Source: Sialis fuliginosa (taxonomy: Eukaryota; Arthropoda; Insecta; Megaloptera; Sialidae). From it: DNA of 64,000 nt. The translations under genes were made by a program, and so were the position numbers. Positions 1 to 11,058 of this stretch are shown in pieces (position 1 is the first letter of the stretch; every line of letters starts with the position of its first letter). The stretch spans positions 8,124,501-8,188,500 of the forward strand of contig OY540819.1 in assembly GCA_961205875.1 (NCBI GenBank), read 5' to 3'. The notes beneath the pieces were generated by a model that saw only the letters and a program-made list of their open reading frames with translations, was not told the origin of the DNA and made no database searches.

Positions 1-117
1 GGGTGCTCGGGGTTAAAAATAAAATTTGTAAGTAATAAAAAAATTATAAATATATACTTTCGTATACCCTAAGTCCCTAAAAAATAAAATATAAACTGAT
101 ACAAAAAATTAACTTAC

Positions 118-855
118 CCTTAAATACTTCCAACTCCAATTCCGATCATTCAAACTATTGTGTCTACTTTCATCTATACTATCTATGTTCATAGAAGCCG
201 ACGACGTCCTTCCTTTGTATGAACTGAGACTAGTACGGGCCATAAGTCCAACATTATCCGTCGAAAGCGTAGCACGTTGCAAGAACAAGCTCTCCGAAGA
301 CGTGCGTTCTGTACGTTCCCCTTGCACACTAACATCGCTGTTACTCGATCTATTTTTGTCATCTTTCGGTGGTTCCGTGATATTACCCAGTTCCGTTGTC
401 CATCTGGAACTTATCTTACTTCCAGAATCTCTGTGGACTTCTTGGAAAGATACCAAAACCTCCCTGGTAGTTACAGGTGCACATGTTTTACATCTAGCCG
501 AATCGTCGATTATAGTAACTCTCTGTTTTGACGGGATATTGATGGTAGAAGGACGTCTAGTCGGCTCTCTATTTTCAGCAGAGGTTTTCTTCTTCCGTAG
601 TTCTATATCTGGGATGTTTGCAATCGCTGCAAAGTGTTGGCTGTTTGGAGGAATGTTAATTGTTGTGTAATTTTCAGCGGAAGATTTTTTTTTACGTAGT
701 TCCGCTTCGGTTTCTTTGTCCGTTTCGGATTTTTTACGGTTTTCATGAAGAAATGATTTTCTTCTTTCTTTTGGGGCTTTTTCTGCCGGGTTATTGAGTG
801 CATTTTTTGATTTTGTCTTTATATTAGTGTCTGTATCACTATCAGGAGATGCCAT
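118..855 (-). CDS. First coding exon of an unrecognised Ser/Lys/Arg-rich protein (partial, continues left of window or in later exons)
   Basis: An open frame starts at ATG 853-855 and reads leftward for about 246 codons. It ends at a consensus donor (GTAAGT on the minus strand, bases 112-117), so this is probably a 5' exon whose partners lie below position 1. The protein is hydrophilic, charged and rich in Ser, Lys, Arg and Glu. It has no signal peptide, membrane segment or domain that I recognise, which suggests an intrinsically disordered N-terminal region. One thing stands out: a short internal duplication, with ELRKKKSSAEN followed by TINIPP near residues 52-70 and ELRKKKTSAEN followed by STINIPS near residues 85-110. 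Plus-strand frames over the same bases are shadows. I cannot assign a function. That it is coding rests on frame length, the donor site and a base composition richer in GC than the flanks. Confidence 0.6.
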
Positions 856-1719
856 TTTTAATTAACTTGTATTTCATCAAAATTTTCATTATTCACTTTA
901 AATTTCAATTTTCGTCACCTTTTTAATACATTATATTTTGGTGCATTCATCAAAATATCTGCAAAAATGTAATTAATATTATAATATTATAATTAAATTA
1001 AGTTCATTATTATCTTAACGAAATAGATAAGTTGCAGAAGATAACTTTGCTAACGAAATCTATATATAACTTGCAAATTGAACAAGGAAAATGTATCAAT
1101 TTCGTGTATTTACACTTTGTTCTAAGGGATTGCTAAGAAAAATGTAAATGGCAATTGATTATTTTATTATTCTAAAGTTACAAAAAAACATTCAAGCTTT
1201 TACATAATACAAGTATTTTGTAAATAAGCCAAACATATTTATTTTCTGTAAAAGTGGCATTTTTTAATTAATGTAATTTCGAGAATTAAAGACCTTATAA
1301 ACAGTTTTAAGATCACTGTTTCACCTCTTAATAAGCATTGTTATATTACCAAAAATGCACAAAAATATTGATCTAAAATACTTTTTTATTTTTACAATAA
1401 ACATGATAATTTTAATGATCTGAAAATTGATAAGATAGGTATATTGTACCGAGAAATGTTCTCAGAAATAAGATAATGTCATTGTAAAGACAGGTATATC
1501 AAACCTGAAATAATTTATCTCGAAAAAAAAACATTGTTTTTTATATCGCGGAATATTAATTATTAAGTAATTAATTAAATCCAATAGTGTTAAGATATCG
1601 ATAGCTATTGATTGAGTGGGAGTAATAAAAATGTTGTGATATTGTTGATGTTGTTTGTTTAATGTTTAAACCTACCCTGACAGACACAGTGGTACCTACT
1701 CTCAATTCGGTAAAAAAAA
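856..1719. other. AT-rich upstream spacer, no gene seen
   Basis: This stretch lies 5' of the minus-strand exon at 118-855 and probably contains its promoter and 5' UTR. I see no conserved frame, no clear TATA or initiator and no repeat shared with the rest of the window. Confidence 0.5.
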
Positions 1720-2262
1720 TCAAAGCTTTAATTATTATAAAAAATGATAGATCGCATATGACAAAAACAGTTGACTTAATAATTGACTTCAGAACAGTTA
1801 AAAGGTACTGGTACCAGTTATGGCCGCTATAAGAGCAAGGTTTACTGTTTTTGTGATTGACGGGTTTCTTTTTTGTAATTCTCATGAACTCATGTTACTA
1901 ATAAAACAAGTAACTCTTTATTTAATAAAAGTTATATACATATAATATAGTTTATTTTTTATTTTGTTTATGTTTTTTCTCCAGTAATGGATAAAGTAAA
2001 ACCAGTAATGAACACGCAGTGATGGACACTTGCTAATGATTACAAAATGATAAGTACTATGACACAAAAGATGTCCACCATTTTGACACCTATTGGCCGA
2101 TTGTCATCAAATCACGCTGTAAGACAGTTAAATGTACATGGATTAATATTCAGAAATGGTAGTAATCAAATTTCAACAAATATTTCTAATTCAGTACATT
2201 TAATTAAAAATTAGGCATTACTGGGGTCATATCCAAGACTAGTGCCAGTACCTTATGTATCT
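1720..2262 (+). repeat. Interspersed repeat, copy A of a pair (partner at 62055-62690, inverted)
   Basis: The stretch from the TACTGG box near 1806 to GGGGTCAT near 2223 recurs in reverse complement near the right end of the window. Shared blocks include CTCATGAACTCATGTTACTA, GATAAAGTAAAACCAGTAAT and the segment around 2080-2125 (hallmark CACGCTGTAAGACAGTTAAA). Similarity fades out near 1720 and 2262. No transposase frame is visible, so it is either non-autonomous or a remnant. Short frames in it (for example 1571-1885) are not conserved as protein. Confidence 0.7.
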
Positions 2263-2877
2263 ACACTTCATACTTCAAATAAGAATGTTGTAAATAAATA
2301 CTGTTTTCTCAACAACTACAGCAAACACTTAATAAACAATTGAAAGTTATAATAAATAGGTAATAGTTGTTTCCAAAGATTTTTTAAACTTATGATAAAA
2401 GACAATATCATACATTCGACTGGTGATATCCATAATCACTCCTTGTACTTTAATTGTAAACAAAGTGCTACTGTTAGAATTCCACGTATGATTTATCAAC
2501 TTAGACATTCTTTGATTACAGTCTCTTATTGCATTGCTATATCATTTTTTTTACTTATCTGTATAAATCAATGAAGAAAAACGTCAATAAAAATTGATAT
2601 ATTGACATATCTGATTGTGCATGAGCTTAAACTTAAGTATACTTATCAATTATTATGAAATGCAATTTTAAAAATTGAAAAATCCCAAGATTTAATTAAT
2701 TAAGGTTCGATCCAGACTACCGGTCTCGCTGGGGGGATATGACCCCCCCCCCCAAATCTCAGAAAATTAAGCAAATTAAATAGAAAAATGCTTATTAAAT
2801 ACACTAAAATAACTTTTTTGTCCATGTCACAGTCCATGGTCCCCCCCAAATTGTAAACCTAGATCCGCACCTGGTAG
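2263..2877. other. AT-rich spacer with degenerate repeat pieces and C-runs
   Basis: There is no credible gene. An 11-C run lies near 2743-2753 and a 7-C run near 2841. At 2702-2728, after TAA, a lone end of the GGGYCGATCC terminal-repeat family is present, matching the ends of the elements at 2881-4417 and 40679-40836. Confidence 0.5.
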
Positions 2878-2967
2878 TTAGGGCCGATCCACATTATCGT
2901 GCCGGTCGCGGTCCGGTCTCGTGTATAGTAAATACTGTATTGGAGTGTGACTGGAGCGAGACCGGCA

Positions 2968-3433
2968 GCATATTTCCAAAAGCCCGTCCAGTACAGAGCA
3001 ACGGATGAAAATTGTGCTCTGTAAAGCACTGGAGTTTGGAAATCGTTTCATTGATATTTGCACTCCAAACCCCAGTCGAGTACAGAGCATACTCAGACTA
3101 GAACTATGTGTGGAATCTCGATGTGGGGCTTATAAACTATAGTTTAAAAAATATGCGTTACTTATTATTATATCAAATTAAAACATTTTCGCGTCAGCGA
3201 AAATGTAGTATTCTTATATGCTATTTTATTATGTAATAAATTTTATGGTTGATACGGAGAATAGGGGTACAAGCTTTCACTACTGTCTAACATTAGCCTC
3301 AGTCTGAGTATGCTCTGTACTCGACTGGGGTTTGGAGTGCAAATATCAATGAAACGATTTCCAAACTCCAGTGCTTTACAGAGCACAATTTTCGTCCGTT
3401 GCTCTGTACTGGACGGGCTTTTGGAAATATGCA
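2968..3433. repeat. Foldback pair: 133-bp inverted arms around a 201-bp centre
   Basis: Arm 2968-3099 and arm 3301-3433 are near-perfect reverse complements, with only about one mismatch seen. Each arm is itself two hairpins: one built on CAGTACAGAGCA with TGCTCTG, and one on CTGGAGTTTGG with CCAAACCCCAG. The two short frames here with the same peptide start (minus 2878-3090, plus 3310-3618) are a by-product of the inverted repeat, not evidence of a protein. Confidence 0.8.
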
Positions 3434-3997
3434 ACCCGGCCGCGGATTGTGCCCGTTCCCTGACAGACACATTAGCACACTCCCACGCGACGCCGGTGAC
3501 TGCATTATTGTATGCAAATGACCCCAGTTGCACTTTCTTTGTGTGCACAATGATGCATGCGTGCAACGTTCGGTTCTCCGTATTTGGTGTTATTTTGAAC
3601 GTGTCTGAATATTGGTAGTTTTCGGTTATTTTTTTTAAATATTCTGAAATTTAATTTACAGTTAGTGCAGAAAAGTGTATATATTGAGTTAATATTTTAT
3701 TATATACAGATACAGGCCCAGATAGATGAGGGGGCTAGGAGGGCCATATAGCCCGGGCACGGAGTATGTTAGAAATTTCCTTACGCACGCGAAACGGAGA
3801 AGTATGGGGGCCCAGAAGTGTTGTTTGGCCCGGGCCCCATTGAAGTTTTCTCAGGGCATGTAAAGATATATACAAATATATACCTATTTATCAATACATT
3901 TATTAAAAATGGTGAATGAATTAGAAATTAAATACCTCATTAATATTTTTTGTATTTGCGGGCTTTTGGAAATATGCAGACCGGCACGATATCTATA

Positions 3998-4325
3998 CAG
4001 GGTGTCCACTTTCTGGAAAGTCAGGGAAGCCTAAAGTGGTCAGGGAAATTCAGGGATTATATTTAAAGTTCTGAAAAGTCAGGGAATTTATTAATTTTTT
4101 TTAGAAAGCCAGGGAAAAAAGTGTATAAATTTAAGTTGACGAACAAAAAAAAAAAAAAAGGTCATTGAATTGAAAGTAAGTAACAGCTGTAAAATTTTCA
4201 AGTTATGACCAAAAAAAAAGGTTTTCAAATTTTTTTTCTGCACACTCTTGCAGAGGCCCCCTGAGTCAGGGAATTTTGAATCTGTGGTCAGGGAATTTTA
4301 TTTCCAAAAACCAGTGGACACCCTG
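3998..4325. mobile_element. 328-bp MITE, TIR CAGGGTGTCCACT, 5-bp target duplication CTATA
   Basis: Perfect 13-bp terminal inverted repeats CAGGGTGTCCACT (3998-4010) and AGTGGACACCCTG (4313-4325) are flanked on both sides by CTATA (3993-3997 and 4326-4330). The body has repeated GTCAGGGAA motifs and a poly-A tract. A second, decayed copy is at 25650-25913. The unoccupied equivalent of this site exists in the related element at 40679-40836, which confirms both the boundaries and the duplication. CAGGG ends recall hAT elements, although 5 bp is shorter than the usual 8-bp hAT duplication. Confidence 0.88.
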
Positions 4326-4453
4326 CTATAGTGTGAATGCTTTCATTGTTTATTGTTTATTTATATTTGATTGGAGCGAGACCGGACCGGGACCAACACG
4401 ATAGTGAGGATCGGCCCTAAATCGAATTATTACCGAAGACATTGTCTGACATA

Positions 4454-4785
4454 TGTCCGGTATTATAAAGGACCTAGCAAATTTGTTAGCTAGCTAGCAC
4501 TTTCAACTGAGATATCAAACTTATATGACAGTTCTTTTGGAGTTTGTCGAAGACTTTGACAAGTTTCGCGGACGCGTTGTAGGTAAATACAAACGGTATT
4601 AAAACAGTGGTGATGTTATGAAAATTATTTTGTACGGTTATAGATGCCAACTGTGTTACAATTAGTTGAAGTGTCACTGCTCTAAAATCCATAACTAATC
4701 CATAGATACTAGTACAGAATTAATACCCCATTTGAAAGTAATTGCTAGCTAGCAAATTTTGTTAGCTCCTTTATAATACCGGACA
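4454..4785. mobile_element. 332-bp MITE, TIR TGTCCGGTATTATAAAGG, copy 1
   Basis: Long imperfect terminal inverted repeats (about 45 bp) start TGTCCGGTATTATAAAGG on the left and end CCTTTATAATACCGGACA on the right. Copy 2 at 35907-36238 has exactly the same length. The flanks are ATA and TAA here, and TAA and TAA in copy 2, so a 3-bp TAA target is likely. A 68-codon minus-strand frame (4486-4692) is present in both copies, but no known protein resembles it. Confidence 0.85.
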
Positions 4786-7700
4786 TAAAAGGATGTGATA
4801 ATAAATAAAAATACATTAGTAGGATGAGGATGAGAATATAATAACTGAATTTAAAATGAAAGAGAATTAACACCAATAATTTTAATTTATCATAATTTTA
4901 TAATTCTTATTCTTAAAATGTGCCTTGATATATTTCAGTCCGAGGAGTAGGGAATCCCCCACCAACCAAATTAATTAATAAAAATTAATGTAAACAATTG
5001 TATTTTTCTTTACTCGTATCAAAAACGTTGATATCTCGAAATGAGCTTTGTGTTGGTTGATTCATTAGTGCATAACAGTGTTCGCCAATGATCCCTATAC
5101 ATGAATACATTTAATTAACACAGATAAATATTGCATTCACATATAAATGTTATATTTTTGAAGGTCGATATTTTATTAATATTAATTAATAATAATACAT
5201 AAGTTATTTATTTTTGACTTCTGGGCGTGAGCTACGTTAGTGTACGAATATTAATTCGAACTCTACGCACGTACTGATGCAAATTGTTGAGTTACGAATG
5301 CGAAATTTAGCGACTTATAAAATTTTAATTAGGACTGTACACTGAGATTGGTATTTTGGATGAGATGAGTCCAAGACAATCCTATGATCCTGGGTTGAGA
5401 AAAAAAACTCATTGATTAAAATTTCTAATTAATGGCCTCTGTACACCACCCAATTTCACATCCAATCTGCAGGAGCAATCTGTCGAAACTATAATTTGTA
5501 TCATTTTTCCCTCCTCGACAGCCATGGAAGTGGTTATGTAACATTTCCCAAAGCTTTGAAAGACTGGACTGCTCCCTACATTATTGCAAGATCGCGCGAG
5601 AATCTTCAATGTTTATAAAATGTGCGTGGAATATTTTTTTGTCGTTTTTAACCATAAGTGTTGAAATATTATCATTTATAATTAAAAATATCAATTCTAA
5701 ATCATTTTTAATTTAATAATTACCTATTTAATAGTTCTTATCTAACAATAGGTAGGTTAATAGGTACATTTTATACCGGTGATAAGTTTTTATATTTTAT
5801 AAATCAATATAAAAAATATATACGAAAATAGTCTGAAATATGTATATTTTATAAATCATAAAATTGAGAAACATTTCTTATTTATATAAATTAAATAATG
5901 ATTGTTAATTAAACTATTTTTAAATTATTCTGCAAATCCAAAATAATCAATATTACGTTAACTATACATTGTTAAGTTTAATATTAGTTATTTGTTGTCT
6001 ATAGTCTATACTATGATACTTATAATTATTTTCCAGAATTATCTATATAATTATATATTTTGATAACAAATAAATGACGTGTACTGGTGTACTACACATG
6101 CACCAAAATCATGCACAATTATAAATAAAATATGTATCTAAGTATTACTTACTCATTCCAGCATCGAAATCCAATGCAGCTATTGTTATATTCAAAAACT
6201 TGATTGTTGCGAGTAAACCAATATGAATATATCAACAAACGAGTTTAACGATAACAACTTTATTAATTTCAATAGTTGTAGTTTTAATTGTTATTGTCAA
6301 CAAATTATTATAAATTATAAACTAATTATAAGTAAATGAAACATTTAAATTAAGCACAGTGATACAAAATAAACGCTTTTTAATGGTAGAAATTGTGACG
6401 AACTAATTACGTTTATCTTGATGTGAAAGTGATCAAGTACTGACTTGTATAATACAGCAAACTTCAGGTAACTTATCTATTTTAAAGATAATTATTAATC
6501 AGCTAATTAATCACTCATTTTTGTTTGTGTATTTTTATCTCTATTATGATGAAATGTCATTTTACATAATTTGCAATGCACTTTAGGGTTGATGTTAAAA
6601 ATTGTGCGAGTATATTAAAATTACATTGCTGCATAATTGTTTTTTAATTGTTTAATGATATTTTACAGAGATAAACGAGGAACACTGTATTTTATATCTT
6701 TCTGTTTACATAAATCGATTATTGCAAATTTATTAATCAATGAATACTTTGTGTTTTAAATAAACAATAATATATATTTTGGTAAAAATTATAAATAGTA
6801 TGTACTAATATATTGTTTAATGGAATGCCAAAAGATTGAAAAAACCTATAAAAAATATTGAAAAGAAAATACGTCATTACAATTTTTTTTAATAATTTTA
6901 TTATGAATCAAAGACCAAAGTAATGATTTCATAAAAAAGTCTTAACATTAATATATATATAATATAAATTTTTAAACATTAATATTCATAATATAAAAAT
7001 ACTTCAATTATGAAAAATATTTGCACTTATTTTTCTTTTTAATAATTAACTTTTTTTGATTATATTTATATTACAAAATGTCTTAATTTTACAAATTAAT
7101 AAAAGGTATATAAAAACAATTCATATAATAAAACTTAATTAGAATTTAAATATTATTTATTTAATAATTATATGTCTAAATCAGTGACTTGCAAAGGTGG
7201 TGCCAAAAAATATATTTAAATTGTAACACATTCAGCAAAAAATTACAATTGAAAAAAATACATATATAAAAAATATTAAATTTTGTATCATAAATTGAGA
7301 AATACTGATCTAAACAAATAAAATGTAAATAAATATAGTAAATATTCCATTTAAAATCATCCTTTGAGTTAAGTTGTGGCCACTATACAGCTTATATAAG
7401 AAGTATTCTATAAGCAGACTGCGTGGCCAAGCTTTAATCTAAATATCTTGTATCTTGGTCATATAAATTCTTTAATTTAATTATTTTTTTGTAAACAAAC
7501 TTTTTTTAAATATTATATTTTTTAATGCTCCTATATTTCCGAACATGTAAACAATACGAGGCATAGGTATAATATTAAAATATACATATATATGTATTTT
7601 AAACATTAAATTACTTTAGTTTCCTTGGGAAAAAGGCACATTTAGTATTTGATTTGTATTTATTATGTTTTAATATTATATATAAACATTATTTTTTTTA

Positions 7701-8038
7701 TAAGTAATACTCATTTTTTATATTATTAATAATATAATGTTATTTAGATATTATTTCTCCCATGCTCTACTTACTATTTATTGTCTATTTATGGCAAGCC
7801 TGTACATTTTATTTTAAGTGACAATTTTTTTAGTGAAGAAATGTGTTTTATATCCCTCAAATAAATCAAATACTTTATTTTTATTAATAAAAAACCTGTA
7901 TCGTTTTTACAAATTGTACTAGCCTGATTTATTATAACTAGTTATTTTTATATGATTGTTATTGTTTCAGTCATAGGCACAATACTACATCTTCTTGGCA
8001 CTATAATAAATATAAAACATTTTACAATATTCCCAACA
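4786..8038. other. AT-rich intergenic region, 3.2 kb
   Basis: I find no supportable gene. The composition is very AT-rich with long A and T runs. A slightly richer patch at 5215-5610 holds a 66-codon minus-strand frame (5409-5609) with no recognisable features. The right end should contain the 3' UTR of the zinc-finger gene. A minus-strand AATAAA lies at 7928-7933, about 105 bases past its stop codon. Confidence 0.5.
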
Positions 8039-8726
8039 TCATTTAACATGCGTCCGTAAATGTTGACCTAAATGATGCTTCAATTTAAACCCTTTAGAAC
8101 ACATATTACAGAAAAACTGTTTATCATCCGTATGTACCAACTGGTGCGTTATTAAATGGTGTTTATTCAAGAAAGCTTTATTACACGTTTCACAAACGTA
8201 TCTGCGTGGGTTCCTTTTCACGTCCCAATGTGACTTTTTATGTTTGTACAGGTGAAAGGCAAATTTAAACTTACTATTACATTCTGTACATGTAAATGGT
8301 TGATCTGACGAGTGTGTATTTGCGTGGATTATCAGATTACTTCGTTGCCGGAAAGATTTATCACACTTGTCGCATTTGTATAGCTTTTCATCGGTGTGGC
8401 TTCGCTCGTGCATGCGCAAGTAACCCAATTTAACAAAGCTCTTGTTGCATATTTTACACACGTGACTTTTATCCTGCCTGTGACGAAGCAAATGCCGCAA
8501 AAGAATTCGAGACGTTTTTAATTTCTTTTTACATTTAGGACATTCAAAAGAACCGTCAGTTCCCCTTGTAACATTATTATTCACTGGTTTTGTTAAATTA
8601 CTTTCGGAGGAAGATACAGTATGTTCTAACATGTTCTCTGTAACTGATGAATTTTCATTATCGTCATTTTCTTCTTCGTCATCATTTTCATCTGACAAAT
8701 GATCTACGTTTACTATTTCCTCTTCT

Positions 8727-8757
<31 letters not shown>

Positions 8758-9921
8758 GTCGATTTATTTCTAATGTATTCTGTTGTTTACTTTCTATGAT
8801 AGTACTTTTTTCAGAAGGCTTTTCATTTTCATATGAATCAATGCTTACATAACCACCTTTCACTGCATCGAACATGTATATTTTCTTTTGAGTAAAATTT
8901 GTTAAACATTTTTCAAGATTACTTTTTTCTGTTTGTTCATTAATTAATTTTTTTGTTAGTTGATTTAAATTTCCACAATTGTTATTGAAAGTTTTATTTT
9001 CATTAAGCTGAGTTAAATTTTTAACTGATATTAAAGTGGTATTATAATTTTCATTTGTTATCACAGCAGGGGCCGTAAAATTTTGAACCGACAGTAAACG
9101 ACTATTTAAGTCATACATTTCTTTCACTAGTGCAGAAGTTTCAACGTTTTCTACATCATCAGTTACAGGTTCCGTTTTTATTATAATTTCATTATCAGTA
9201 AAAGTTATAGGTTTCTCTGTTTCAATTTTATCTACCGGTTCTTGTTTTATTGGCTTAATGCAATTTTTATTATTAATACTACAATAGTCTTTATTTTCAT
9301 TAGATTTATCTGGCGAGTCTTTTATTTCTACGCTACAAAAATCATCTGTTAAGCAAGTCTCGGTTTTAATAAAAATGTCTGTAATATTATTTGAAACAGT
9401 CTCTTTAGGTAACATTTCTGATGTCCTTGTATCATTTAATGTCATATTGGTATCGTAATTTTTACTCTGACGTATATTTTCAATTGATTCAGTATTTATA
9501 CTATTTAAATAACTTCTAAGCTTACAGTCCGATTCAATACATAATTTTCTAAATTTATCACAGTCATGTAAAGATTTGAAACAAGTAGTACATATTACTG
9601 TCGGCAGTCTATCGTTTCTTGAAATCTGTAAAAAAAATTATCAGTATATATTACATAAAACAATTTTTTCTATGCAGAATGTGTGAAATATTTATTTTTA
9701 CAAAGATAATACTGATTTTACATCTAATAAATATCTAAATGAAATAAATACAGTTCTACATTGTACATGCATAAAATACTTACTTGTAGGGATGAACATT
9801 CCATTAAAATGGATGCTATATCACGACTAACGTTATATTGTGTAAAAATATCCACATGATCATTTCCCATCGACAGGCATACTCTACATCTATATTTCAT
9901 GTGTAATAACGTAACATCCAT
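8039..9921 (-). CDS. ZAD and C2H2 zinc-finger transcription factor (two coding exons)
   Basis: Exon 1 is 9784-9921 and exon 2 is 8039-9625. The intron of 158 bases is GT-AG in phase 0, and the total is 574 aa. The zinc-finger-associated domain (ZAD) is split by the intron: CRVC at residues 12-15 in exon 1 and CTTC at residues 58-61 early in exon 2. ZAD is an arthropod-expanded dimerisation domain. A long acidic linker contains about 13 consecutive Glu near its end, followed by more Asp/Glu. Six C2H2 fingers close the protein (about residues 400-572). The likely role is a nuclear sequence-specific DNA-binding regulator; its targets cannot be inferred. Starting only at the internal Met of exon 2 (9443-9445) would lose the ZAD, so I prefer the two-exon model. 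Confidence 0.9.
8716..8757 (-). repeat. GAA/GAG trinucleotide tract encoding a poly-Glu run
   Basis: A coding microsatellite lies inside the ZAD zinc-finger gene. On the plus strand it reads as TTC/CTC triplets and it translates to about 13 Glu. Length variation between individuals would be expected. Confidence 0.85.
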
Positions 9922-10896
9922 ATCTGTATATCTACAAAATAATATCTAGATACAATATAACATCATGCTGACACTCATAAAAATAAACAGTGCACACGTA
10001 TACTATTCAGTTCTGAATATTTATATTAAAAGAAGATAACATTTATAATAGTGCAAATACACAAACAAATTTTATGTACATACTACTAATAATGAATAAT
10101 ATATATTTTTACATGTACGTAATTTTTATATCGTGAACATACTAACTAAATATTTATATTTACCTTGAAATAAAATTATAAATAAAATATGATTAATTAA
10201 TAAATTAATGATAATAATAACAAGCAATAATAATAAAATGACAAATAATAACATAAAGACAAGTGTCGCAAACTTCACGTTAATTTATTGAGTGTCATAA
10301 TAATAGGGTTTTTGTTACTAACAAGTTGCCTTTTTCTTAATTGTTAACCACGGGGGTGTCACTCTAGTGGTAAAATTGGAAACACAGTTTGACATTAACG
10401 GGTGTAGGGATCTCAGGGGCATGGGCGGTAAGGGGATGCCGGGTGATGGGATCTCAGACGTATGAGAGGTAAGAGGAAGTGTCTTGCACAACAGTACAAC
10501 GTTGATAAAAATTTTGCAACGATGTAAAAAGTTTAGACATGAAGGAAGATGCGAAGTATTCTAAAATGGCGTATAGAACTTCGGGAAGTGTATCGTTTGC
10601 AAAACGTTGACGTTATTTTTTAATATTAATGTAAGTATTTAATTATTATTAGTTTTTCTATTACATATGACTGATTTGCTTCTTTATTTTAATTTATGTG
10701 TTGAGATACAACTTTGAATTGAACTTATTTTTATTAAAAACAAGTATAAATATTTTTATGTTAATAATTAAACTTATAATTTAATGAAATTTATTCTTCA
10801 CTTTACAGACACTACATACATCATATTTCCTGATCTTGAAGATAAAGAAACATTAAGAATATTGGTATGTACTCAAGTTTGATGTGTTTTTATAAT
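9922..10896. other. Upstream region of the ZAD gene; no further gene seen
   Basis: The first part is the likely promoter and 5' UTR of the minus-strand zinc-finger gene. At about 10350-10510 there is a GC-richer patch with repeated GGGATCTCAG motifs. A loosely similar patch occurs at 36840-36930 (GTACAACRTTGAT), so this is probably an old repeat. Confidence 0.4.
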
Positions 10897-10899
10897 TAA

Positions 10900-11055
10900 G
10901 GCTCAAGTCCGACTAGCCACTTCCAGCAACTAAAATATGGCTCAATGTTGCCAAGTAACAGCCACTGCCAGTGACAGTATGCCTTCAAAACTCGACTTCA
11001 GTTTGTTTTCAACTTCGAGCCATTTTTTAGTGACTTGAAGTGTCTGAGTTGAGCC
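10900..11055. mobile_element. 156-bp MITE with TAA target duplication
   Basis: The ends GGCTCAAGTCCGA and TCTGAGTTGAGCC form imperfect inverted repeats that extend about 40 bp (both arms contain CACTTC and an AACTAAAA or CACTAAAA block, then ATGGCTC). TAA flanks both ends (10897-10899 and 11056-11058). The TAA duplication suggests a PIF/Harbinger-type element. I see no other copy in the window. Confidence 0.65.
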
Positions 11056-11058
11056 TAA

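Larger units (their letters stand above)
2881..4417. mobile_element. Composite TIR transposon, 1.5 kb, carrying a foldback pair and a nested MITE
   Basis: The left end reads GGGCCGATCC and the right end GGATCGGCCC, and the inverted similarity runs about 41 bp inward. The flanks are TTA on the left and TAA on the right, close to the 3-bp TWA target of PIF/Harbinger elements. A TA target (mariner type) cannot be excluded. The same ends bound the compact 158-bp element at 40679-40836, so this copy looks like an expanded relative. It contains an inverted pair of about 133 bp (2968-3099 and 3301-3433), a GC-rich patch at 3717-3845 and a precisely inserted MITE (3998-4325). No transposase is present. 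Confidence 0.7.

Noticed and set aside
2702-2728. GGTTCGATCC resembles a tRNA B box, hinting at a tRNA or SINE head
   Set aside because: The phrase matches the GGGYCGATCC terminal-repeat family found at 2881, 4417 and 40679. No A box or cloverleaf can be drawn around it.
2878-3618. Frames on opposite strands sharing a long MLCTRLGFGVQISMKRF-type start
   Set aside because: They are created by the 133-bp inverted arms. No domain, and no extension beyond the arms is shared.
5409-5609. 66-codon minus-strand frame in a slightly GC-richer patch
   Set aside because: It is isolated, without splice sites or a family match. It could be an old gene fragment, but I cannot support it.
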